Source: Bryobacteraceae bacterium
GTDB taxonomy: Bacteria; Acidobacteriota; Terriglobia; Bryobacterales; Bryobacteraceae
NCBI GenBank assembly: GCA_030039005.1
Contig: JASHQT010000407.1
Coordinates: 1 to 15,987, forward strand
Direction: 5' to 3'
Length of the DNA: 15,987 nucleotides
Positions within the stretch are counted from its first letter, which is position 1; each line of letters starts with the position of its first letter. Under the pieces are notes generated by a model. The model was given only the letters and a program-made list of their open reading frames with translations. It had not been told where the DNA came from and did not search any database. Positions 7,019 to 15,160 of this stretch are shown piece by piece. The position numbers and the translations under genes are program-made.

Positions 7019-7058
7019 AGATTAGGTGCAATAGTCTTTCCAGTCTAATCTCTTGCAC
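7019..7058 (-). promoter_or_regulatory. Two interleaved inverted repeats in the leader of the S41 gene
   Basis: Read on the - strand the order is GTGCAA (7058-7053), G, AGATTAG (7051-7045), 13 bases, TTGCAC (7031-7026), CTAATCT (7025-7019), T, then the ATG at 7017. Each first element is the exact complement of its partner, so two stems of 6 and 7 bp can form, but they interlock. With one and zero linking bases they cannot comfortably form together, so they would act as alternatives, one of them closing directly onto the start codon. They could equally be two overlapping DNA operators. TAGACT (7047-7042 on the - strand) could be a -10 box, which would place the transcript start after the first arms. 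Confidence 0.45.
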
Positions 7059-7096
7059 TTGCCCACGGGGCCGGCCCGCCAGCAAACGCCAAACTC

Positions 7097-7135
7097 CTTG
7101 CGAAGAGCCGCGGCACGGCTCCTACAGATCGGAGA
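7097..7135 (-). repeat. REP-like hairpin element
   Basis: On the - strand the sequence around 7128-7097 contains CTGTAGGAGCCGTGCCG followed by CGGCTCTTCGCAAGG. The stem is GAGCCG/CGGCTC (7105-7110 with 7116-7121) around a five-base loop. The TGTAGGAGC opening, a GC stem and the CGCAAGG tail resemble the REP elements known from pseudomonads and other bacteria. It lies between the TlpA-like gene stop and the S41 gene, the usual place for REPs. There is no U-rich tract, so an intrinsic terminator is less likely. Copy number in the genome cannot be seen here. Confidence 0.45.
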
Positions 7136-7165
7136 ACTCGGTGACCTAGCGCGGGCGGAGTGGTT

Positions 7166-7738
7166 CTAATCTTTGATGTTTGTCCGCGGCGCAGTCCTCT
7201 CGGCCAGCAGCTCGTCTACATCGGCGCGGAAGATGGACTCGCGCACGGCGCCCACGTAAGATTTGGCCACGCGTCCGTTGCGGTCCACCAGCACCGTGGT
7301 CGGCAGCGCGTCGACGGCGGGCGCCGAAGGCGAGGCGAGATCGGGCATCAGGACCGGATATGGCATATGGAACTCACGCTCGAACGCTTCCACCGCTGGC
7401 TTGCCGCCCATGTCCATAGAGACGCCGACGATCGACAGCCCTTTGTAACGGTAATCGCGCGCCAGGTCGATCAGCCCGGGCGTTTCCTCGCGGCACGGTC
7501 CGCACCAACTGGCCCAGTAGTTGATGAGCACCACTTGCCCGCGATGGTCGGAGAGCCGCCAAGCGCCGCCGTTCAATGCGGGGAATGCAAGGTCGGCCAA
7601 CGGCGTGCGATCCTTCACCGGGCGAACGCCAGCCTTCTCATCAGTCCAGCTTTGCCAGGCAAACGCGATCCACAACACGGCGACGCCAAACAGCAGGTAC
7701 TGGACGAGTCTGCGGCGGATAGATGGGTTTTTCAGCAC
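7166..7738 (-). CDS. Membrane-anchored TlpA/ResA-like thioredoxin
   Basis: A 190-residue thiol-disulfide oxidoreductase. One N-terminal membrane segment (about 11-29, after basic IRRR) anchors it with the thioredoxin domain outside. The domain has NYWASWCGPCREETP (active site WCGPC, 78-82), SIVGVSMD and the cis-proline loop ALPTTVLVD (P146). ResA/TlpA proteins keep cysteines reduced, for example during cytochrome c maturation; the substrate here is unknown. The start is GTG at 7738, four bases after the stop of the upstream membrane-protein gene, so the two form an operon. Only a weak AGG-type ribosome site is seen. It differs from the exported thioredoxin at 1057-2304 in active site (CGPC versus CPNC) and anchoring. 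Confidence 0.9.
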   Translation of the reverse strand: MLKNPSIRRRLVQYLLFGVAVLWIAFAWQSWTDEKAGVRPVKDRTPLADLAFPALNGGAWRLSDHRGQVVLINYWASWCGPCREETPGLIDLARDYRYKGLSIVGVSMDMGGKPAVEAFEREFHMPYPVLMPDLASPSAPAVDALPTTVLVDRNGRVAKSYVGAVRESIFRADVDELLAERTAPRTNIKD

Positions 7739-7742
7739 CTGC

Positions 7743-8324
7743 CTACATTATAAGGTCGGGCGGCAGAGTATCCTTGCGTCCTACTTTCTGCCGGGCGAGA
7801 AACAGCGTCTCGAACACTTCGCGCAGCTTGTCGGTGGCCTGCCGGGAGAAAAGTCCGGTGAGCGCGGTAATGGCCGCCACGCCGTAAGGGTTAATGACGT
7901 TAGGCGCTCCCGCGGATGCGTTAAAAAAACCGCCGCGAATTGCCAGATAAACGACTTCGGCCAGCGCCATCCCGATGAATGGCCGAAAAATGTACCACCA
8001 GGTCCAGCTGGAAGTCAGGCGTTCGTTTCCGGCGTAATCGGCAAAGGAGGTCGCCAGGTGCACACAGGCCCCCAACGCACCAGCTACCGCTGCAATCAAC
8101 AACAGGCGAATGTCGAGCGGCAGTGTGACACGGCCCCAAAGGAAATCAGTCGTTTGTGGAGCGTCGCTAGCGCTAGGCGGCCAAAGCTTGACTACAAAAT
8201 AAGCGGCCCAGACGAACGTCGCCAGTAGGTATGTAGCGATCAAGATCTGAGCGCCCCGCCCCATCGGATTACCAGGCGGAAGTGACGTGCCGGCGCCGCC
8301 TTCCGGTGGAGGTGCGAGAGGCAT
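7743..8324 (-). CDS. Conserved-looking integral membrane protein of unknown function
   Basis: A 193-residue protein with about four membrane segments: near 25-45 (ILIATYLLATFVWAAYFV), 73-93 (LLLIAAVAGALGACVHL), 108-129 (around FRPFIGMALAEVVYLA) and 145-160 (VAAITALTGLF). The N-terminus is proline- and glycine-rich, and the C-terminus is a charged helix (SRQATDKLREVFETLF), probably cytoplasmic. I do not recognise the family and see no catalytic motif. The ATG at 8324 has no clear Shine-Dalgarno; the ATG 20 codons on (MGRGAQIL) would also leave all four segments. The TlpA-like gene starts four bases after its stop, suggesting a joint envelope role. Confidence 0.75.
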   Translation of the reverse strand: MPLAPPPEGGAGTSLPPGNPMGRGAQILIATYLLATFVWAAYFVVKLWPPSASDAPQTTDFLWGRVTLPLDIRLLLIAAVAGALGACVHLATSFADYAGNERLTSSWTWWYIFRPFIGMALAEVVYLAIRGGFFNASAGAPNVINPYGVAAITALTGLFSRQATDKLREVFETLFLARQKVGRKDTLPPDLIM

Positions 8325-8760
8325 GGGCGTTCGATCTCAACATATGCCCGCGCCAACAGGGAGCGGCCGGTTCGACGGCCAGCGGTCGAGAATATAGATA
8401 CTTATTTCGGAGCCGGAGACGTGATCATCGAGCAGCAAGGCGGCCTGGGAGAGCCTGGAGGCCCTTGTTCGCCAGGAAGACGAGCCGTCGTATTCTTGAA
8501 GGTGTGCACCACCCAGATCAACACCGACGCATCGGCCGTGGGAACGCGCATCCGGCGGTTCTGACATGTGATCCCGAGTTCGGTTCGTCCAGAGTATAAA
8601 CCGACGTTGCCGCTCCACGCTGGCATGAAAACGGTAAGGACTGCCGTAAACGGTCATCCGTCGCGTGGTAAAACTGTCGCGTTTTCATGGGTTACGACTG
8701 GAACTCAGCTTGCAATGTTGACGCGCCGAGCGCGGAAAGCATCGCGTGACCGGAGGTTAC
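8325..8760. other. Gene-poor gap with a gap remnant and an inverted repeat
   Basis: No intact gene is supported in these 436 bases. Open frames on both strands have unnatural composition and no ribosome sites. The gap contains the remnant of a GAPDH gene (8462-8552, separate entry). It also contains a perfect 10-bp inverted repeat, CATGAAAACG (8624-8633) and CGTTTTCATG (8680-8689), 46 bases apart, of unknown role. The last part is the leader of the small membrane protein gene starting at 8761. Confidence 0.55.
8462..8552 (-). pseudogene. Remnant of a glyceraldehyde-3-phosphate dehydrogenase gene
   Basis: Two blocks match the intact gap gene in the same order and orientation. 8462-8478 is identical (17 of 17) to 9477-9493, the end of gap. 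8484-8552 matches 9717-9785 with six substitutions and one inserted plus one deleted base, about 90 % identity. On the - strand the second block reads MRVPTADASV and FKNTTA, against [10 protein letters not shown] and SKNTTA in the intact enzyme (residues about 232-254). The 223 bases between the blocks in gap are replaced by five. The join is out of frame and nothing gap-like flanks it, so this is a decayed fragment without function as an enzyme. Confidence 0.8.
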
Positions 8761-8930
8761 ATGTCATTTGGTCTCTATATCGTTGGATCCCTGGTGCTCA
8801 TCATAGGCTTGGCCTGGGGCGCCTATTGGCGCACGTGCCGCAACAATGGATCGGGGTGGGCATTGTGGTTTTGGTCGGGATCGGGATGGTCACAGCGGTG
8901 ACTCACACACGCCAACGCGATTCGAACTGA
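8761..8930 (+). pseudogene. Small two-helix membrane protein gene broken by a one-base deletion
   Basis: The ATG at 8761 has a strong ribosome site (GGAGG, 8752-8756) and encodes MSFGLYIVGSLVLIIGLAWG, one membrane helix. That frame then runs into odd residues and stops at 8899-8901 after 46 codons. The second half of the protein lies in the -1 frame up to the TGA at 8928-8930: AHVPQQWIGVG, a second helix (IVVLVGIGMVTAVT) and the tail HTRQRDSN. Adding one T in TATTGG (about 8824-8829) restores a continuous 56-residue protein (..GAYLAHVPQQW..). I recall short proteins with this MSFGLYIVG start and THTRQRD tail from acidobacterial genomes; their function is unknown. No slippery heptamer is seen, so mutation or a sequencing error is likelier than programmed frameshifting. 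Confidence 0.75.
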
Positions 8931-8941
8931 CGCCGCGCGGA

Positions 8942-8950
8942 TGGTACACT
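8942..8950 (+). promoter_or_regulatory. Extended -10 promoter element before the SET gene
   Basis: TGGTACACT (8942-8950) fits an extended -10 (TGn plus TACACT, four matches to TATAAT). It predicts a transcript start near 8957, only a few bases before the ATG at 8961. The -35 region (TTCGAA, 8921-8926) is weak. A G-rich GGGGGA (8953-8958) could serve as a ribosome site if transcription starts slightly earlier. Confidence 0.35.
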
Positions 8951-8960
8951 CCGGGGGACG

Positions 8961-10492
<1,532 letters not shown>

Positions 10493-10578
10493 TTATCGTC
10501 CGCTTTGTTGATTTCGTCGCTCACAATCCGGCGCGTGCGTCAGGGGGAGCAAACTTGGCCCAGGCTACTGCACCCCAG

Positions 10579-11403
10579 CTACTGCACGCCGAGCGGCGGT
10601 GCCGTTGACCCGCCGAGATCGGCATAGGCTTCCTTCACCTTGGTCACCTTGGACCCCGTGAAGGTCACAAAAGTGATTTTACCCGGAGGATCGCCATAGA
10701 TCCAATCCTCGGTCTCGGTACCATCGGTCGAAACATCGCGTTCCTTTTGGCGCGGCCGCCCCATCGCAAGCAAAACCTCGTCGCGATCCATGCCCACGAT
10801 TACCTTCTTGGACTTGATCGCCGCCTGAACCGGCGCGGGCAGCGTATCGACGTAATTCGTCGTGGCGCTCTCTTTGTCGAAATCCAACACCGGCGCCATG
10901 ATCTTCTTCAGCTCGTCGGCTTTGATCTCGGGAACTGGCCCGCTAAATATGACCGCAATGGAAGTGCCGCTGGGTGCGTTCGAATTCTGCTGCTGGTTGA
11001 TGGGAGAAAGCGTCGGACCTATGCCGATCTGCACGTGATTTTTCCAGGCCCCCTTGGGGCCTTTCATCCCATTGTTGATTTCGAGAATGATCTTGTCTTC
11101 ATCGATATCGACGTGCGTGATCTGCACTTCGTCGCCCACGCGCGCGGCCACACCGAGTTGCTGGCCGATCTGCTGCCAAGCCTGATGGTCCCACTGGCCG
11201 GTGGCAAAATAGGGCAACGGTTTCTTGGAGCGTGGAAGATACGTTTTCACCGTTGCGTATTCCGACATGATCCCGCGCAGGATTTCCACACGGTCGTCTT
11301 CGCTGAGCTTCTGCGCGCGCAGAGCAGGCGCCACCAGACACAAGAGCAGGAGGCAGGCCGCGGATGGGACCAGAAACTGAATCGCGAAAGGCTTACGAGT
11401 CAT
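10579..11403 (-). CDS. Secreted protein with BamE/SmpA-like C-terminal domain
   Basis: A 274-residue exported protein with a signal peptide (TRKPF, hydrophobic core about 10-26, ALRA). The middle part is not recognised and has a low-complexity INQQQNSNAPSG linker (about 135-146). The C-terminal part (about 198-262: VIVGMDRDEVLLAMGRP, then DWIYGDPP, then ITFVTFTGSKVTKV) follows the BamE/SmpA-OmlA pattern found in outer-membrane assembly and similar small envelope domains. There is no lipobox cysteine, so it is not a lipoprotein like BamE itself. It is the last gene of a five-gene operon: its ATG overlaps the previous stop (ATGA) and is preceded by GGAGG at five bases. The function is unknown beyond an envelope location. 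Confidence 0.7.
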   Translation of the reverse strand: MTRKPFAIQFLVPSAACLLLLCLVAPALRAQKLSEDDRVEILRGIMSEYATVKTYLPRSKKPLPYFATGQWDHQAWQQIGQQLGVAARVGDEVQITHVDIDEDKIILEINNGMKGPKGAWKNHVQIGIGPTLSPINQQQNSNAPSGTSIAVIFSGPVPEIKADELKKIMAPVLDFDKESATTNYVDTLPAPVQAAIKSKKVIVGMDRDEVLLAMGRPRQKERDVSTDGTETEDWIYGDPPGKITFVTFTGSKVTKVKEAYADLGGSTAPPLGVQ

Positions 11404-12287
11404 GTGTCCTCCGAATTCTCCAGCGGCTCGAGCGTGCTCTCCTGGGGCTGGATCGGGGCTTTGATCAGATAGAAGAACAGGCCGATCGCTACGGCTGTCG
11501 TGAGCAGACCGCCTTCGGGGCCGTACGCCCCCCCACTCACCTTAGGCCCGACCTTCCAGTGCATCGCGTACCCTGTGACATCCATTGTAAACCCGCTCAG
11601 GTTCACCCCGAGCATGGGCAGCGACCAGTTCCACGCGAAATGCAGTCCGATGGGCAGCCAAAGATCGCCGCTGCGCACATAAGCGAAGCCCAGCACCACG
11701 CCCCACAAAATAGTGTTGAACAGCGCCATCGGGCCGAAGTTCAGGTTCTGCGAATGCGCCAATCCAAAGAGCACCGCCACCGGAAGAATGGTGGCGAACG
11801 CGCCGATCCCTCTCACCAGGACTTGAAAGCCGTAGCCGCGAAACAGCATTTCCTCGCCCACCGCGCCGAAAAGCAGGAGGATGGAAACGAATAGCAGCGA
11901 CGGCCATTGCAGGCGCTCGTCGGGAACGCGCTCGAAATCGGCCAGCCGCAGCGCCAGCGGCAACACAACCACGATGAGCGCCGCGCCCACACCACCCAGG
12001 ATCCCGAGCGACAGGTTGCGGCGCGATGCGGCGGTCCATCCCAGGCCGATGTTGGACAGGTTCCCGCGCTCGTAGATCCGCAAAGCGAGGGCGTTCGCGA
12101 CCGCGGCGGCGCCAAAAGTGCCGAGCGTGGAAATCACCAGAACCGGCGCGCCCAGCAGCGCGATGATGATCGGAAAGACGAAGTAGTAGCCCAACGCCGC
12201 GATCAACGCGTAGACGCCGACGCGCAGCGCGATACCAATCAGCTTCTTGCGCTGAGCTGCGGTGGATGTCTCGGGCGAGGGCAACAA
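11400..12287 (-). CDS. CPBP-family intramembrane metalloprotease
   Basis: A 295-residue multi-spanning membrane protein with the three CPBP (CAAX protease/bacteriocin-processing, Abi) motifs: GEEMLFRG (E145, E146, R150), FGLAHSQN (H178) and GLHFAWN (H216, N220). About seven hydrophobic helices are visible. Relatives cleave prenylated or other membrane-embedded substrates or bacteriocin precursors; the substrate here cannot be told. The start is probably a TTG at 12287 or 12284, since the frame offers no ATG or GTG nearby and GAGGG lies just before; this is uncertain. It begins a few bases after the thiE-like stop, and its own stop overlaps the next start, so it sits inside a coupled operon. 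Confidence 0.88.
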   Translation of the reverse strand: MLPSPETSTAAQRKKLIGIALRVGVYALIAALGYYFVFPIIIALLGAPVLVISTLGTFGAAAVANALALRIYERGNLSNIGLGWTAASRRNLSLGILGGVGAALIVVVLPLALRLADFERVPDERLQWPSLLFVSILLLFGAVGEEMLFRGYGFQVLVRGIGAFATILPVAVLFGLAHSQNLNFGPMALFNTILWGVVLGFAYVRSGDLWLPIGLHFAWNWSLPMLGVNLSGFTMDVTGYAMHWKVGPKVSGGAYGPEGGLLTTAVAIGLFFYLIKAPIQPQESTLEPLENSEDT

Positions 12288-12290
12288 CCC

Positions 12291-12818
12291 TCATTCTTGC
12301 GCAAATAGCGATATCCCGGCGATGCCCGCCGCGCCCGCTTCGATGCAGCCGCTAGCGTTTTCCCTAGTCACGCCGCCCAACGCATACACCGGAAGCCGTA
12401 CCTTCGAGACCGCCTCTCGAAACGCATCCAGGCCGATGGGCTCGAGTGATTTGGTGACGCTCGGGAATACCGGCCCGTACACCGCGAAATCGGCCCCTTC
12501 GCGCTCGGCCGCGCGCAGTTCATCGATCGTGTGGCAGGACACGCCAATCAAAAAATCCGCCGGCACGATCCGCCGGATATCCGCCGGGGACATCGACCCG
12601 GCCGGCAAATGGACACCGTGGGCGCCGCAAACCAAAGCGACGTCGGTGCGGGTGTTCACCAGAATCTTGCTTTCGGCGGCCCTGGCGAGCGCGCCGCGCA
12701 CCAGTTCCGTGAGGGCCCGCGCGGAAAGCTCCTTGGCCCGGATCTGGATCATTTCGACGCCCTGGCGCGCGGCTCGTGCGGCCACATCCGCCGAATCCGT
12801 GATGCAATACCGCTTCAC
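12291..12818 (-). CDS. Thiamine phosphate synthase/TenI-like TIM-barrel protein
   Basis: A 175-residue TIM-barrel protein of the ThiE/TenI family. Seen: RYCITD near the start, IQIRAKEL (phosphate-binding QxRxK), [42 protein letters not shown] and PVYALGGV. ThiE joins the thiazole and pyrimidine halves of thiamine; TenI is a thiazole tautomerase. The two aspartates that hold Mg2+ in ThiE are not evident: ND is NT here, and the QED after GVHLG is replaced by PAGS. A TenI-like or other role is therefore possible. I chose the GTG at 12818: it overlaps the modC stop (GTGA) and gives the usual MKRYCITD start. An ATG at 12857 would overlap modC by 43 bases. Confidence 0.8.
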   Translation of the reverse strand: MKRYCITDSADVAARAARQGVEMIQIRAKELSARALTELVRGALARAAESKILVNTRTDVALVCGAHGVHLPAGSMSPADIRRIVPADFLIGVSCHTIDELRAAEREGADFAVYGPVFPSVTKSLEPIGLDAFREAVSKVRLPVYALGGVTRENASGCIEAGAAGIAGISLFAQE

Positions 12819-13885
12819 AATATCCGCAAATCGCGGCTCGGAAATTCCACCAACCATTCCTTGACGCCGCCGTACTTCTGCAGCTCGCCGGCAGGCACCT
12901 CGACCGCGATGTCGTCAGAAAATTCCAGGCGCAGATGCTCCGGCCGTTGCACAGCTCGCAACAAAGTGGCTGGAATCTGATTGAATCCCGCGCGCCCATT
13001 ACGCGGGGCCACCGCCAGTTCGTCTGGCCGCACGTACAGCCAGACCTGATCGCCGATCAATCGGCCCGGAAAATAGGGACCGCTCAGCTCAAAATCGCGA
13101 TAGCGTAGCTGGCTGGCATTACGGCCGGGGTCGAGCGCCCGGATTTCCACCGGAAGCAGGTTGTAAAGACCCAACAATCGCGCCACGTCCACGCTGGCCG
13201 GACGCTCGAACACTTGGCGCGGCGTTCCACTCTGCACCGCACGGCCTTCGCGCATCACGATCATTTCATCGCCCAACTGGAAGCATTCTTCCGTATCGTG
13301 CGTCACCAGCAGCATCGGCGTTTTGAATTCTTCCCGCACCTCGCGCAGCACGGAATAAAATTCGGCGCGCAGCGGGGCGTCCAAGCCGCGGCCGGGTTCA
13401 TCGAGCAGCAATACGCGCGGCTCGCCGATCAACGCGCGAGCGATGGAGCAGCGCTGTTTCTGACCGCCGGAAAGTTGATACGGACGGTGCCCCTCGACTT
13501 CGCTCAGATGAAACCGTTCCAGCATTTCGTTCACCCTGCGATGCCGGCCCAGGCGCGGCGCGCGTTCGGCGGCGAACTCCAGGTTTTGCCGCAGCGTCAT
13601 GTGCGGAAAGAGCGCGTAATTTTGAAACACATATCCGCAATGCCGCGCGCGAGGCGCGAGATGCACGCCCGCCTCGGCATCGAAGAGGATCTGATCGTCC
13701 AACAGGATGCGTCCTCGATCCGGCCGCACGAAACCGGCAATGGAATCTAGCGTCAGGGTTTTCCCCGCGCCGCTCGACCCAAACAAAACCGTGACTCCGC
13801 CCGCGGCGCGGAAATCCAAATCCAGGGTGAAACCAGCGGAATGCTCGCGTGCCGCGTACTGCTTGCGAATTCGCGCCTCGATCAT
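12815..13885 (-). CDS. modC: Molybdate-type ABC transporter ATP-binding protein ModC
   Basis: A 356-residue ABC ATPase that would power oxyanion import, most likely molybdate. Walker A GSSGAGKT (36-43), Q-loop FQN (Q88), signature LSGGQKQR (138-145), Walker B LLLDEP (159-164) and the switch histidine THD (H196) are all present. After Walker B the usual FAALD is GRGLDA, a mild deviation. The C-terminal 110 residues fit the oxyanion-binding TOBE/Mop-type domain of ModC and are needed for specificity (known of the family). It is coupled to modB upstream (ATGA) and to the thiE-like gene downstream (GTGA). Sulfate (CysA) or tungstate (WtpC/TupC) relatives are alternatives. Confidence 0.88.
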   Translation of the reverse strand: MIEARIRKQYAAREHSAGFTLDLDFRAAGGVTVLFGSSGAGKTLTLDSIAGFVRPDRGRILLDDQILFDAEAGVHLAPRARHCGYVFQNYALFPHMTLRQNLEFAAERAPRLGRHRRVNEMLERFHLSEVEGHRPYQLSGGQKQRCSIARALIGEPRVLLLDEPGRGLDAPLRAEFYSVLREVREEFKTPMLLVTHDTEECFQLGDEMIVMREGRAVQSGTPRQVFERPASVDVARLLGLYNLLPVEIRALDPGRNASQLRYRDFELSGPYFPGRLIGDQVWLYVRPDELAVAPRNGRAGFNQIPATLLRAVQRPEHLRLEFSDDIAVEVPAGELQKYGGVKEWLVEFPSRDLRIL

Positions 13886-14577
13886 AACGCGCTTGGGCTG
13901 GGGCCGAACGGATTGGACGTGAGACGATTGGCCAGCGTCAGGATCCCGAGCGCGAGCGCCGACACGATCAGCACCAGCACGCGAGCCACCCCGCCGTTAG
14001 CGCCTTCCACGGCGTCGAAAATCGCGATCGAGAGGGTCTGGGTGCGGCCGGGAATGTCTCCCGCGATCATTAGCGTCACGCCGAAATCGCCCAGCGATCG
14101 CGCGAAGGCCAGTGCCGTGGCCGCTAAAATCGAGCGGCGCACCAGCGGCAGCGTGACGCGCCAGAATAGCCGCAGTTCTCCCGCTCCCAGATTGCGCGCC
14201 GCGCGTTCATACGACCGGTCGACGCTCTCGAACGCCGCTCGCGCGGACTTCACCAGCAACGGCGTCGAGTGAAACAAAGACGCCACCACCGCGGCTTGCC
14301 AGGTGAATACCAAGGGCATCCCGAACAGCCATTGATAAAGCTGCCCGACGGGGCTGGCATGGCCCAGCGCTACCAGCAGATAGTAGCCCAACACGGTGGG
14401 CGGCAGCACTAGCGGCAGCGTAATCGCGGCGTCCAGAACCTCCTTGCCGCGAAAGGTCCGGTTCGCTATCACCCACGCCAGCCATAGCCCCACAGCGAGC
14501 GCGAGCAGCGTGGAAAGGGACGCCACACGCAGGCTTAGCCACAGCGGAAACCAATCGATGGGCTGGCCGGGGGGCAT
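13882..14577 (-). CDS. modB: Molybdate-type ABC transporter permease ModB
   Basis: A 231-residue membrane permease of the ModB/CysT family. About five helices are visible, beginning near 13 (LWLSLRVASLSTLLALAVG). The cytoplasmic EAA loop that docks the ATPase is AARNLGAGELRLFWRVTLPLVR-like at about 126-146. LPLVLPPTVLGYYLL (54-68) and LGDFGVTLMIAGDIPGRTQT (161-180) are typical of ModB. It is the first gene of the operon. No gene for the binding protein ModA is present upstream or elsewhere in the window, so the transporter must take its ModA from another locus. The ATG at 14577 has only a weak upstream GAG; TAACAT (14594-14589, - strand) is a possible -10. Confidence 0.9.
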   Translation of the reverse strand: MPPGQPIDWFPLWLSLRVASLSTLLALAVGLWLAWVIANRTFRGKEVLDAAITLPLVLPPTVLGYYLLVALGHASPVGQLYQWLFGMPLVFTWQAAVVASLFHSTPLLVKSARAAFESVDRSYERAARNLGAGELRLFWRVTLPLVRRSILAATALAFARSLGDFGVTLMIAGDIPGRTQTLSIAIFDAVEGANGGVARVLVLIVSALALGILTLANRLTSNPFGPSPSAL

Positions 14578-14644
14578 CGGGATATCTCATGTTAGCGCAG
14601 GGCGAACGGAAACATCCCACCGCGATTACGTTCTCAAGCGAGCC

Positions 14645-15088
14645 TTACGGTTTCGCGGCTTTCATGCGCCGCTCCAGCTCTTCAGGGCTCACGTCTTCCA
14701 GGTGCGTCGCGATCCACCACTGATTGCCGAAAGCGTCTTCCACGCCCGCGCTGCGGTCGCCGTAAGGCTGATCGGACGGCTCGCGCATGGATTTCGCGCC
14801 CGCCTCCATCGCGCGCCGGTAGACCCCGTCGCAATCTTCCATGTAGAGATGCAGCATGGCGGGGAAGGATTTGATACCCGCGCCTTCGCCCATCATCACG
14901 ATCGAATCCCCAATCTTGACCTCGGCGTGCTGCACGGTGCCGTCCGGACGCCGGGAGACATAACGCTCGGTCGCGCCGAAGGCCTGCTTGACGAAGTCGA
15001 TCAGTTTGCCGACTCCGCTAACCACGATATAAGGGCACACAGTGGGGTAGCCCTCGGGAACGGCTTTCACTTTGGTTGCAGTTGTCAT
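14645..15088 (-). CDS. VOC/glyoxalase-fold protein, PhnB-like
   Basis: A 147-residue protein of the vicinal oxygen chelate superfamily, PhnB-like branch. It starts with YPTVCPYIVVSGVGKLIDFVKQAFGA (two overlapping pieces at about 14-39). Then follow RRPDGTVQHAEVKIGDSIVMM (46-66), LHLYMEDCD (79-87) and EDAFGNQWWIATHLEDV (117-133), with the beta-alpha-beta-beta-beta repeats of the fold. H54 and the downstream acidic residues could bind a metal. Members include glyoxalases, resistance proteins and many uncharacterised proteins; no substrate can be assigned. The gene ends 67 bp before modB on the same strand and is preceded by an AraC-family regulator gene, a common pairing, so that regulator may control it. 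Confidence 0.85.
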   Translation of the reverse strand: MTTATKVKAVPEGYPTVCPYIVVSGVGKLIDFVKQAFGATERYVSRRPDGTVQHAEVKIGDSIVMMGEGAGIKSFPAMLHLYMEDCDGVYRRAMEAGAKSMREPSDQPYGDRSAGVEDAFGNQWWIATHLEDVSPEELERRMKAAKP

Positions 15089-15160
15089 GCAGCCATTGTG
15101 CTCCCGCTCCGGAACGGCCGTATTGTAAAAATTTGCCGCCCGTCGGCCCTCAATTCGGCT

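Noticed and set aside
7068..7077. GGGCCGGCCC palindrome
   Set aside because: Ten-base GC palindromes are expected by chance in DNA of this composition, and nothing nearby suggests a role.
7105..7121. Intrinsic terminator after the TlpA-like gene
   Set aside because: The hairpin has no following T-run on either strand; a REP-like element explains the flanking TGTAGGAGC and CGCAAGG better.
8402..8626. - strand 74-codon frame with collagen-like GEQGPPGSP wording
   Set aside because: The Gly-Pro pattern arises where the gap fragment is read out of frame past the deletion join; there are too few repeats for a collagen-like protein and no ribosome site.
8568..8930. + strand 120-codon frame as an intact gene
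   Set aside because: Only its last 35 or so residues look like a protein; these are the second half of the small membrane protein whose true start and ribosome site are at 8761 in another frame.
14578..14644. Molybdenum-cofactor riboswitch or ModE site before modB
   Set aside because: Only 67 bases are available and I see neither the Moco motif helices nor a ModE-type dyad; only a weak -10-like TAACAT is present.
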